Shown: positions 17,751 to 25,549 of the stretch, piece after piece
Layout of the letters: every line of letters starts with the position of its first letter
Numbering within the stretch: the first letter of the stretch is position 1
DNA from: Thiothrix sp.
GTDB taxonomy: Bacteria > Pseudomonadota > Gammaproteobacteria > Thiotrichales > Thiotrichaceae
Assembly: GCA_008015155.1 (NCBI GenBank)
Contig: SSFA01000022.1
Location: forward strand, 62,001-126,000
DNA length: 64,000 bases
Direction of reading: 5' to 3'
Notes under the pieces: model-generated
The model's database searches: none
Told to the model about the DNA's origin: nothing
Seen by the model: the letters and a program-made list of their open reading frames with translations, nothing else
Position numbers and translations under genes: made by a program

Positions 17751-18410
17751 CTAAGAATTCTCAGCCTGAGCAGTTTGCTGTAGGGGCTTGTCTAAACATT
17801 GCCCATCTAACCAAGCGTAGCCGTCTTGATAAGTTAAGCGTCCAGCGCAGAACCAATTGACTACGGTCGGATAAATCTTATGTTCTTCTACCAGAGCTCG
17901 CGCAGCTAAACTTTCTGCTGTATCTCCTGCCAACACAGGTACAGCGGCTTGCAAAATCACCGCCCCTGCATCTAATTCAGCAGTTACGAAATGCACGCTG
18001 GCACCATGTTGCTTAGCACCATCATCTAGTGCGCGCTGATGGGTATGTACCCCTTTATATGCTGGTAACAGGGAAGGATGAATATTCAACATCTGCCCTG
18101 AATAATGCTCAACAAATTCCGCTGTCAAAATCCGCATAAAGCCAGCGAGTACTACCAAATCAGGCTGATAACTATCAATCAGCTGCATTAAAGCTTGATC
18201 AAAACTAGTGCGATCAACGAAGTTTTTATGATCGAGAACCTGCGTTTCAATACCTGCTAGGCGGGCACGCTCCAAACCATACACTTCAGGTCGATTGCTA
18301 ATCACAGCAACAATCGAGCCTGCAATTGCATGAGTCGCACACGCGTTAATCAAGGCTTGTAGATTACTACCACTACCTGAGATTAAAACAGCAATACGCT
18401 TAGTTGACAT
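17751..18410 (-). CDS. purN: Phosphoribosylglycinamide formyltransferase PurN
   Basis: A 219-residue enzyme of purine synthesis that transfers a formyl group from 10-formyl-THF to GAR. The start [17 protein letters not shown] is the phosphate-binding loop. The catalytic part has [33 protein letters not shown] (Asn/His) and [18 protein letters not shown] (Asp). It overlaps the end of purM by 11 bases, the common purMN arrangement. A short palindromic GGCTNAGAATTCTNAGCC spans its stop codon, facing the convergent marR. Confidence 0.95.
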   Translation of the reverse strand: MSTKRIAVLISGSGSNLQALINACATHAIAGSIVAVISNRPEVYGLERARLAGIETQVLDHKNFVDRTSFDQALMQLIDSYQPDLVVLAGFMRILTAEFVEHYSGQMLNIHPSLLPAYKGVHTHQRALDDGAKQHGASVHFVTAELDAGAVILQAAVPVLAGDTAESLAARALVEEHKIYPTVVNWFCAGRLTYQDGYAWLDGQCLDKPLQQTAQAENS

Positions 18411-19446
18411 AAGTTACATGCGGTTCTGCGGCTTCAGTAGTGGCGATTTCACCAATCACCCAAGCAGGGATATGATCTAGGCGACAAGTTGTCAGAATAT
18501 CGTCTTTATCTTGCGCAGCTACCACTAAAATCAGGCCGATTCCGCAATTGAAGGTACGTAGCATCTCTTCTTCGGTGACATTGCCGTTTTGTTGGAGCCA
18601 ATTAAAAATCGCGGGGCGTTCCCAACTATTTAATTTTACTCGTGCTTGAATGCCATCGGGTAAAACACGCGGCAGATTGTCAGTGATACCACCACCGGTA
18701 ATATGTGCAATGCCATGAATATCATGACGCTTTAGCAGGTTAAGCACTAACTTAGTATAAATCTTAGTCGGCTCTAATAAAGTGCGGCCTAAGGTCGAAT
18801 TGCCAAACGGTTGATCTAAGGAGGCTTGACTGACTTCGAGGATTTTACGAATGAGGGAATAACCATTGGAGTGTGGGCCGCTTGAGCCAATACCAATGAG
18901 CACATCACCACGATGCACTTTAGTTTGATCAATGATTTTATCGCGCTCAACCACGCCCACACAGAAGCCGGCTAGGTCAAAATCATTGCCATGATACATG
19001 CCGGGCATTTCGGCGGTTTCGCCACCTGCTAAAGCAGCACCAGCCTGTAAACAGCCTTCAGCTATCCCTTTAATGACTTGCTCCGCCACATCGACTTCTA
19101 ATTTGCCAGTTGCATAATAATCAAGAAAGAAAAGCGGCTCAGCACCACTGACAATAATGTCATTCACGCACATCGCTACTAGATCAATACCGATCGTGTC
19201 ATAGATGCCAGTATCCAGTGCTAGTTTCAACTTAGTACCAACACCATCTGTGCCAGAAACTAAGATGGGTTGTTTGTAGTGCGGGGGAATTGCTAACAAA
19301 GCACCAAAGCCACCAATACCTGAAAGCATTTCAGGGCGGCGAGTTTTTTGTGCTAGTGGTTTAATTCGGCGAACTAATTCTTCGCCCGCATCAATATCAA
19401 CACCCGCATCGCGGTAGCTTAGAGAAAGACCTTCAGCCATTACCAT
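18400..19446 (-). CDS. purM: Phosphoribosylformylglycinamidine cyclo-ligase PurM
   Basis: A 348-residue AIR synthase, normal length, catalysing ring closure of FGAM to AIR with ATP. Signature segments include [17 protein letters not shown] at the start, [36 protein letters not shown], and [13 protein letters not shown]. It is first of the purMN pair. Two possible ATG starts lie two codons apart (19446 and 19440). Confidence 0.96.
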   Translation of the reverse strand: MVMAEGLSLSYRDAGVDIDAGEELVRRIKPLAQKTRRPEMLSGIGGFGALLAIPPHYKQPILVSGTDGVGTKLKLALDTGIYDTIGIDLVAMCVNDIIVSGAEPLFFLDYYATGKLEVDVAEQVIKGIAEGCLQAGAALAGGETAEMPGMYHGNDFDLAGFCVGVVERDKIIDQTKVHRGDVLIGIGSSGPHSNGYSLIRKILEVSQASLDQPFGNSTLGRTLLEPTKIYTKLVLNLLKRHDIHGIAHITGGGITDNLPRVLPDGIQARVKLNSWERPAIFNWLQQNGNVTEEEMLRTFNCGIGLILVVAAQDKDDILTTCRLDHIPAWVIGEIATTEAAEPHVTYVN

Positions 19447-19760
19447 TCTGTTCCAGAGTCAGGGAGGGCTAGATTTTACCATGTCTTTTGAGGCGCTGCC
19501 TGCTTTTCAGTGGTTTTAGAGTAGGCTAAAAGTGCGTGATCTTAGGCTGAGTGAGTTGTTTAATAAGCTAAAGACCCAGTACTTGGGAGTATTAGGTCGT
19601 GAGGGCAGATCTATGATTTTTCAAAGAATTATCTAGTATCGATAGTTAGTTGTTGTTAATATAAATAAAATTTATTGAAACATATCAGCCTTAAGCTCTC
19701 TATAAACGAAATAAGCTTGAGTTGCTGCTCTGGGCAAGCTAACAACAAATAGTACAAAAA
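19447..19760. other. Intergenic region between divergent purM and calcium-repeat gene
   Basis: A 314-bp AT-rich gap. It must hold the promoters of purM (minus) and of the secreted protein gene (plus). A small hairpin CCCA-GTACT-TGGG occurs near 19572. I see no coding potential, tRNA, or clear palindromic PurR-type site by eye. Confidence 0.5.
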
Positions 19761-21062
19761 ATGCAGGCTAGAACGATTGTATTGAGCTTAATCTTGGGCA
19801 GTTTAAGCTTTAACCCTTGGCTATCCGCCGCTGAATTGCCATCAACTGATTTTGATCAAGACGGCTTATCCGATAGTTTAGAGGCTAAACTGAAAACGGA
19901 TCCTGCTTTGAGTGACACCGATGGAGATGGCTTAGCTGATGGAATAGAACTGGGCTCTAACCCACAACAGCCACATGACACCGACCAGAATTCCATTATT
20001 GACGCTTTAGATTGGGATGATGATGGCGATCAGATTCCAACCGTTCTAGAGTCTAAGCAGGATAGCGATCAAGATGGCTTAGCGGATTATTTAGATACAG
20101 ATAGCGATAACGACGGGCTATCGGATACGCAAGAAGCGGGTCTGTCCGGTATAGATAGTGATCAAGATGGTATTGACGATGTATTTGATGCTGATCTAAC
20201 TAAAGGCAAAGACCAGAATGGAGATGGAGTGGATGATGCTAGTATCTTAGCAGCAGCCGTTACTAGCTTTAGCCCATTAGTCGCCAATGCTGAAAAATCC
20301 CAACCTATTCCCCATTTGCCCAAACCAGTAGTAGAGCCAATGGAAACACTGGCTAATCCTAATCAAGTCTTAGAGGTTGAAGTTTCAGAAACTGCTGAAC
20401 TGAGTATCTTAGTGAATCCGCCTAGTTTGGGCGCTGAGGGCGTTACGAAATTATCCAAAAAGCCTGACACAGATGGTGATCGTTTACCTGATGAATTAGA
20501 AATTGGCCTTGATCCTCAACATCCTGCAGACACGGATGGGGATGGCGTTTTTGATTTTCTCGACGAAGATGACGACGGCGATAATGTCTTAACCCTTGTG
20601 GAGGGTGAAGCAGATCGTGATGGCGATGGGCGCGTGAATTACTTAGATATTGATGAAAGTGGCTATTTTTATTGTGCCAACACTGGGCGGATTATAGGTG
20701 GTATTAAAAACTTTGAAATCACGCCGCGTGCCGATGTGGTTTTACAGGCCAATGCAAAAACAGGTCGCTATCGTTGGTATCCGCTCAAGCCTGGTACTTA
20801 TACTTTGCAATTTGTATTACCGAAAGGTCTGCACACGGTCACTGAGCTAGAAAAAGGTCAGCTGTATGTAACTAGTGCTAATGGTGCTTTAGTGAATTTA
20901 GGGTGGAATGAGGATATTAATCACGAAGGGCAATTAGCTAGTTTTAATCCACAGCAATTACCCCTGTGGTATAGCTCCTTTGTGATTCAAGCCGGCGCAC
21001 CACCCATGATTAATCATAATATTCCTCTGCTGGGAACTGCTTGCCAGACACCTAGCTCTTAA
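19761..21062 (+). CDS. Secreted protein with thrombospondin type 3-like calcium-binding repeats
   Basis: A 433-residue exported protein with a signal peptide (cleavage near LSA-AE, residue 23). Residues about 30-165 and 235-300 are filled with Asp-rich loops such as DFDQDGLSDSLE, DTDGDGLADGIELG and DTDGDGVFDFLDEDDDGD, which match calcium-binding TSP3-type repeats. The two repeat blocks are separated by a Pro/Glu-rich linker. The C-terminal ~130 residues form a beta-rich region with two cysteines that resembles a repeat-adhesin (SdrD-like) domain. Likely a cell-surface or extracellular protein. Its stop overlaps the convergent aminotransferase stop by 4 bases. Confidence 0.8.
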   Translation: MQARTIVLSLILGSLSFNPWLSAAELPSTDFDQDGLSDSLEAKLKTDPALSDTDGDGLADGIELGSNPQQPHDTDQNSIIDALDWDDDGDQIPTVLESKQDSDQDGLADYLDTDSDNDGLSDTQEAGLSGIDSDQDGIDDVFDADLTKGKDQNGDGVDDASILAAAVTSFSPLVANAEKSQPIPHLPKPVVEPMETLANPNQVLEVEVSETAELSILVNPPSLGAEGVTKLSKKPDTDGDRLPDELEIGLDPQHPADTDGDGVFDFLDEDDDGDNVLTLVEGEADRDGDGRVNYLDIDESGYFYCANTGRIIGGIKNFEITPRADVVLQANAKTGRYRWYPLKPGTYTLQFVLPKGLHTVTELEKGQLYVTSANGALVNLGWNEDINHEGQLASFNPQQLPLWYSSFVIQAGAPPMINHNIPLLGTACQTPSS

Positions 21063-22228
21063 CGTGGCAGATACTTTGCTAAGCGTTCTACTGCTTGCTC
21101 TAACTCAGGCAGGTTAGTGGTATATGCAAAGCGTACATGTGTCTTAGCTAAGTAATCACCAAAATCAATCCCCGGTGTAAAAGCGACGCCGGCAGTTTCT
21201 AACAAGTTTAAACTTAGCCTATGACTGTCTTCACTAAAATGTGCTGCATCGGCATAAATATAAAAGGCGCCTTGCGGTATGCTTTGAATGTCGAAGCCAA
21301 GGTTTTGTAAAGCAGGCAAAAGAAAATCACGGCGCTTGGCAAATTCTAGGCGGCGCTCTTCAGTGATCTCTAAAGTAGGTTGTTCAAAAGCAGCTAAAGC
21401 CGCATATTGCGCGACGGTTGGTGGCGAAAGAAATAAATTCTGTGCCAAGCGATTCAAGGAGTCTAAAGCATATTCAGGCGCAATCAGCCAACCTAAACGC
21501 CAGCCTGTCATCCCAAAGTATTTAGAGAAACTATTCACGATCCAAATATCATCCGCAATGCTTAAAGCAGTGTGCGGTTCTTGGCCATAAGTTAAGCCTT
21601 GATAGATTTCATCCACTATAAAAGTGCGTTGCTGCTGAGCAATATAAGCATAAAGTTGCTGTGTTAGCTGCAAGCTGAGCAAAGTACCAGTAGGGTTAGC
21701 TGGTGAGGCTAATAAGACAGCCCGGGTTTGCGCGCTCCAAGCTTGCTGGATTTGCTCTAAACTGGGTTGATAGTTTTGCTTAGCAGTCACCGGTAGCGAA
21801 ATAGGTTTGCCCTCAAACAAACGTACGAAATGGCGATTGCAAGGATAGCCGGGGTCGGTAAGCAAAATTTCATCTTTAGGGTTCACTAATACGCCTAAAG
21901 CTAGCTGCAAAGCGCCTGAAGCACCGGGTGTGACAATCACTCTTTCTGGAGCAACCTTTACTTGGAAACGTTGCCAATACCAATCAGCAATGCGCTCACG
22001 TAATTCGGGTATACCACAGGCAGGTGTGTATTTAGTGTGCCCATCTCTTAAAGCTTGCATGCCTGCTTCAATAATGGGAGTAGGGGTTGTAAAGTCAGGT
22101 TCGCCTACTTCCATATGAATGATCGACTGTCCTTGGCTCGCTAATTGGCGCGCACGTGCCAAAATATCCATGACATGGAAGGGTTGGATCGACTTCATCC
22201 GTTCGGCCAATATGGTATGCTCAGACAT
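21059..22228 (-). CDS. Class I/II pyridoxal-phosphate aminotransferase
   Basis: A 389-residue fold-type I aminotransferase. VGEPDFTTPTPIIEAG, YTPACGIPELRERIA, the ASPANPTGTLLS segment, DEIYQGLTYG and the PLP-lysine site NSFSKYFGMTGWRLGW (Lys236) are all present. The final RFAYTTN carries the substrate carboxylate arginine. It belongs to the AspC/aromatic aminotransferase-like group; the amino donor and acceptor cannot be told from the sequence. It stands alone and diverges from the M23 peptidase gene. Confidence 0.9.
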   Translation of the reverse strand: MSEHTILAERMKSIQPFHVMDILARARQLASQGQSIIHMEVGEPDFTTPTPIIEAGMQALRDGHTKYTPACGIPELRERIADWYWQRFQVKVAPERVIVTPGASGALQLALGVLVNPKDEILLTDPGYPCNRHFVRLFEGKPISLPVTAKQNYQPSLEQIQQAWSAQTRAVLLASPANPTGTLLSLQLTQQLYAYIAQQQRTFIVDEIYQGLTYGQEPHTALSIADDIWIVNSFSKYFGMTGWRLGWLIAPEYALDSLNRLAQNLFLSPPTVAQYAALAAFEQPTLEITEERRLEFAKRRDFLLPALQNLGFDIQSIPQGAFYIYADAAHFSEDSHRLSLNLLETAGVAFTPGIDFGDYLAKTHVRFAYTTNLPELEQAVERLAKYLPR

Positions 22229-22263
22229 ATTTATTAATCACTTATAACAATAGGGCATAAAGA

Positions 22264-23076
22264 ATGTTCAGGGCTATAAAAACACTAATAGGCTTAACGC
22301 TACTCGCTTCAGCCTGCGCAACGCAAGCTTTTCCTACTCAGCAAGCAGTCCCCGGTGGTTTATTGATCTTAGCACTTACAAGCCAAAATGAGCCCAAGCC
22401 GGTAGTTTATTATGCAGGGGCTAGGGTAACGGTCGTGCCAGAAGGCAATGAATGGCTTGCTTTGGTTGGTATCCCTTTGGATACTAAGCCTGGTATGGAA
22501 CAGCTCGAAGTAAATTTTGGCAATACTCAACAGGCTCTCAGTTTCGAGGTACAAGCTAAACACTACCGGACACAAAGTTTACGAATTAAAGATAAAAATA
22601 AAGTAGAACCAGATGAAGATTCGTCCGAGCGGATTGTGCAGGAAATGGCTTTACAAAAACGTCTCACGAGCCAGTATGTGGGTGAAGTGTCAAGTATCGA
22701 CTTTATCCGTCCGATTGCAGGACGGGATAGTGGCCGCTTTGGGTTACGCCGTATTCTAAACGGTCAACCCAGACAGCCACATAGTGGGATGGATATCGCA
22801 GCTGCCACAGGTACTCCAGTTAAAGTGGTAGCTCCTGGGCGCGTAATTCATACTGGCAATTTATTCTTTAGTGGTAATGTCGTTTACGTGGATCATGGGG
22901 GCGGATTAATTAGTATGTATGCACACTTAAGCCAAATTAATGTAAAAAATGGTGAATTTTTAGAGCAAGGTGATTATTTAGGTAGTGTTGGAAGCACTGG
23001 TAGGGCTACAGGGCCACACCTACATTGGTCTGTGTATCTAAATGGTACTGCGATTAATCCAGCTTTATTTTTGTAA
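22264..23076 (+). CDS. Secreted M23-family peptidoglycan endopeptidase
   Basis: A 270-residue exported protein. The signal peptide ends near residue 22 (ATQA-FP); a Cys at 18 makes a lipoprotein possible but it is not in a good lipobox. The C-terminal LytM domain has every zinc ligand: His173 and Asp177 in PHSGMDIA, plus His252 and His254 in PHLHWSVY, with His221 in MYAHLS. An N-terminal Ig-like region (residues 25-100) resembles that of other peptidases in this family. It should cut peptide cross-links in peptidoglycan. Confidence 0.9.
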   Translation: MFRAIKTLIGLTLLASACATQAFPTQQAVPGGLLILALTSQNEPKPVVYYAGARVTVVPEGNEWLALVGIPLDTKPGMEQLEVNFGNTQQALSFEVQAKHYRTQSLRIKDKNKVEPDEDSSERIVQEMALQKRLTSQYVGEVSSIDFIRPIAGRDSGRFGLRRILNGQPRQPHSGMDIAAATGTPVKVVAPGRVIHTGNLFFSGNVVYVDHGGGLISMYAHLSQINVKNGEFLEQGDYLGSVGSTGRATGPHLHWSVYLNGTAINPALFL

Positions 23077-23140
23077 AAATACAATTGATCAAAAAACAAT
23101 CCGATCATTCAGGTTTGATTCAGTGCGTACTCTCTAGAAT

Positions 23141-23475
23141 GAGCTTCAACTTCAGCAAGAATCGCGAAAATTGGGGTTTGTGGTAGCGATTCTGTCGTCA
23201 CGACGATGCTGTAATAAAAAAATAATGTTTCCGCCGTTCTGACACTCAATGGCTTAGAGGTTTCAGAATGACGCAAGCTGAGGTTGCCGTTCTTAATTCA
23301 TCCTTACAACCGGCCATTCATTGGGGAGCTGGTTGTTGGGTAAATTAGGAACTCAGTCAGGGATCTGCTGTGTTTTAACGCTATCCTTGATTTCCAGAGA
23401 CTTAGATCTTTGGAGTTCTTGAGTCACCTTCACAAAGCAAGCGGATCAGTCTTTTTTTGATCCGCTTTTTTATTT
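23141..23475 (+). ncRNA. Probable structured non-coding RNA ending in a rho-independent terminator
   Basis: A 465-bp gap between the M23 peptidase and the YkgJ-type gene holds many nested inverted repeats. Seen by eye: AGAATCGC/GCGATTCT (23158-23165, 23186-23193) inside CAGCA/TGCTG; TTCTGA/TCAGAA; ACAACCGGC/GCTGGTTGT (23306-23314, 23328-23336, one G-U); AGGAACTC/GAGTTCTT enclosing two hairpins, TCAGGGAT/ATCCTTGA and CCAGAGA/TCTTTGG, i.e. a three-way junction. A strong terminator follows at 23439. A TAGAAT box at 23135-23140 could be the -10 element. It does not match 6S, 4.5S, tmRNA or RNase P RNA as I know them. The start is approximate. Confidence 0.55.
23439..23472 (+). terminator. Rho-independent terminator of the putative structured RNA
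   Basis: A 10-bp perfect stem AAGCGGATCA (23439-23448) and TGATCCGCTT (23458-23467) with a T-rich loop, followed by TTTTTATTT on the plus strand. No plus-strand gene ends nearby (the M23 gene stops 360 bp upstream), so it ends a separate transcript. It lies beyond the stop of the minus-strand gene at 23542 and might also affect that transcript. Confidence 0.85.
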
Positions 23476-23541
23476 AGATTGATTATAGAAAATTTTTATT
23501 AAATAAACAAGACCTGAATAGCAAAGGTCTGTAAGATTTTT

Positions 23542-23907
23542 CTACATCTGATCCCAACCCGGCTCTAAAGCTGCCAAATGGTATTTTTGGCGAGCGCGAT
23601 CGCAGGCTTCATTAAAAATATTCTTTTCCCAAGATGCATTAAATTCTCTACAAGGCGAGGGGCGTTTAGGGTGAATGGTACACAACACTTGGCTTCCCAC
23701 CTGACCTTCTAAAGCAACACAGCGCGGTTCAGGTTGATCAGTTCCCTGCATAGCGGCACGATAGGGGGAAATAGGCTGAGTTAATGCGGCCGGAACATAG
23801 CCACCCGGTGCTGCATCAGATTCTCCCCAATAAAAAGACACTCGAAAACAAGCACAGCAGGCCCCACAACTTAAGCAGGGATTAGCTGATGTGTGTGCAT
23901 CTGCCAT
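23542..23907 (-). CDS. YkgJ-family cysteine cluster protein
   Basis: A 121-residue protein. The N-terminal NPCLSCGACCACFRVSFYW segment is the zinc/iron-chelating cysteine cluster of the YkgJ (CxxxxCC) family. Further cysteines sit in RCVALEG, VLCTIHPKRPSPCREF, again typical. The biochemical role of this family is not settled. It lies 12 bp downstream of the NhaR-like gene and is probably co-transcribed with it. Confidence 0.85.
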   Translation of the reverse strand: MADAHTSANPCLSCGACCACFRVSFYWGESDAAPGGYVPAALTQPISPYRAAMQGTDQPEPRCVALEGQVGSQVLCTIHPKRPSPCREFNASWEKNIFNEACDRARQKYHLAALEPGWDQM

Positions 23908-23919
23908 TATTTAGCCTTA

Positions 23920-24810
23920 TTAATGTAACCAACCCTGAGCATGTTCAGTGATGGCTTTGATTGCGGAATGCGTAATCTTACGCTCTATCGAAATGGCATA
24001 GAAGTTTTCATAAATCTCACAACTACGCCCGATTACTTCAACGCGTCCTTCTTTCTCTAAAGTTTCTTCTAGAGCAGTGGGAGCGATAAATACCCCTGTC
24101 CCTGCAAAACCAAAAGCCTGCATTAAAGCACTATCATCAAACTCGCCAACAATCATCGGTTTAACATGTTGGCTATGAAACCAACTCAGTAACTTGGAAC
24201 GGATGGCAGCACCTTCACTGAGCATCAATAAAGCCGCACCATCTAAACAAGCGGGAAACTCACCTACTAGCGAGGCTTTCAACTCAGGGCTAGCGAAAAA
24301 ACTGATGCCACTCGATCCTAATTTGTGACTAAAGCCTTTAACATTCATATAACTGGGCATGGGGCTATCAGCAATCACTAACTCCATACGATGCACAGCT
24401 AATTCGGCTAATAGGTCAGATAATTTACCTTCAGTGCAGACGATCCGAATTTTTTTATTCATCAGCATCGCAGGCTGTAATAAGCGATAGGCGATGGATT
24501 TAGGCACTAAATCAGAGACTCCTACTCTAAATAGTTGAGCACGACCTTTAGGTAATTGTTGCAGGATTTGTTCTAAAGCTTCACCTAACTGAAAAATTTC
24601 GTTCGCATACTGCAAGGCGACTTGTCCGGCTTCAGTTAATTCAAGATTACGGCCTTGACGTTTAAACAAGTCAGTCCCTAAAGACTCTTCTAATAAACTG
24701 ATCTGACCGCTTAAAGTTTGTGGAGTCAAATGTAAGCGTTCACTAGCACGAGTCAGGCTGCCAGCCGTAGCCACTTCACGCATGTAATAAAGGTGTTTGT
24801 AGTTGAGCAT
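23920..24810 (-). CDS. nhaR: LysR-family regulator, NhaR-like
   Basis: A 296-residue LysR-type transcription factor. The winged helix-turn-helix reads MLNYKHLYYMREVATAGSLT then LHLTPQTLSGQISLLEESLG, followed by the linker helix and a periplasmic-binding-like effector domain. The NYKHLYYF/M-type start and LTPQTLSGQI are characteristic of the NhaR subgroup, which answers to sodium and alkaline stress in E. coli. No Na+/H+ antiporter gene is next to it, so the target here is unknown. It diverges from the Rrf2 gene across a 130-bp gap with a 14-bp palindrome. Confidence 0.82.
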   Translation of the reverse strand: MLNYKHLYYMREVATAGSLTRASERLHLTPQTLSGQISLLEESLGTDLFKRQGRNLELTEAGQVALQYANEIFQLGEALEQILQQLPKGRAQLFRVGVSDLVPKSIAYRLLQPAMLMNKKIRIVCTEGKLSDLLAELAVHRMELVIADSPMPSYMNVKGFSHKLGSSGISFFASPELKASLVGEFPACLDGAALLMLSEGAAIRSKLLSWFHSQHVKPMIVGEFDDSALMQAFGFAGTGVFIAPTALEETLEKEGRVEVIGRSCEIYENFYAISIERKITHSAIKAITEHAQGWLH

Positions 24811-24860
24811 AGGCTTAAAGTTCCTTTAAATACTTCGTTTTTTACGAAAATTACATGTTT

Positions 24861-24874
24861 AAAATTCGAATTTT
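24861..24874. promoter_or_regulatory. 14-bp perfect palindrome between the LysR and Rrf2 genes
   Basis: AAAATTCGAATTTT is a perfect palindrome centred in the divergent gap, with a second small inverted repeat TTCGT/ACGAA just upstream (24834-24848). It is well placed for autoregulation by the Rrf2 protein or by the LysR protein, which usually favours T-N11-A sites. Which one binds is not shown. Confidence 0.4.
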
Positions 24875-24940
24875 TCTTAGCGTTGTTCTTTTATATACTC
24901 TTTCCATACCTTAAGTAAACCGTTATATAGGAGACGGCAG

Positions 24941-25432
24941 ATGAAACTGACAACACAAAGCCAACGTGCAGTGATGGCGATGCTGGCGTTGGCATTACAT
25001 AACGATCGCAAGGTACTACGTTTAAGCAATCTGGCTAAAGAACAAGGTATTTCCTTGTCGTATATGGAACAACTTTTCTATAGCTTGCGTCATGCGGGTC
25101 TAGTAGAAGGTATTCGCGGGCCTGGTGGTGGCTATCGTTTAGGTCGCCCTGCAGGGCGGATTTCGATTGCCGATATCGTCCGTGCGATTGAAACGCATGG
25201 TGATAGCGAAGATCGAGATGTCTCTGCTTGCTCTAATCAGGCGAATATTGATGCCATGTTAGTAGGGTTAGATGAGCGTGTGGCTGAGTTTTTAGAGGGT
25301 ATTACCTTAGAAAACTTGACCTATAAGCACAAAAAGCAAGAAACGGCTTATCGTCCCGGTACGACTGCAAGCTTGATTGCACGTATGTTCCCAGCACGAG
25401 GTGGCTTTATGCCACAGCCAGCGGGCGCTTAG
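24941..25432 (+). CDS. Rrf2-family transcriptional regulator (IscR-like, one cysteine only)
   Basis: A 163-residue IscR-like protein. The start MKLTTQSQRAVMAMLALALH and GISLSYMEQLFYSLRHAGLV followed by the wing IRGPGGGYRLGRP are classic for Rrf2. IscR holds its cluster with three cysteines in the region after IVRAIE; here only Cys97 is present in the whole protein. It is thus either a cluster-free sensor or uses other ligands. It has GGAG eight bases before its ATG. It is monocistronic, with a strong terminator after it, and no isc or suf genes follow. Confidence 0.85.
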   Translation: MKLTTQSQRAVMAMLALALHNDRKVLRLSNLAKEQGISLSYMEQLFYSLRHAGLVEGIRGPGGGYRLGRPAGRISIADIVRAIETHGDSEDRDVSACSNQANIDAMLVGLDERVAEFLEGITLENLTYKHKKQETAYRPGTTASLIARMFPARGGFMPQPAGA

Positions 25433-25498
25433 CTAGCTGGTTAAGATCACTCCCAGCTGCCTGACTCCTCCTCCAATCGCTACTGGCAGCTAATGTCG

Positions 25499-25533
25499 AG
25501 CAGGGTTGTCGCAAACATCAACCCTGCTTTTTA
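25499..25533 (+). terminator. Rho-independent terminator after the Rrf2 gene
   Basis: A 10-bp perfect stem AGCAGGGTTG (25499-25508) and CAACCCTGCT (25519-25528), followed by TTTTATTTATT. It lies between the convergent Rrf2 and transglutaminase-like genes and could act for both. Confidence 0.85.
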
Positions 25534-25549
25534 TTTATTCGTGTTTTAT

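Noticed and set aside
23139..23186. A 15-residue frame at the start of the RNA region with two Trp codons, like an attenuation leader peptide
   Set aside because: It has no ribosome site, overlaps the likely -10 box, and no tryptophan gene follows on the plus strand.
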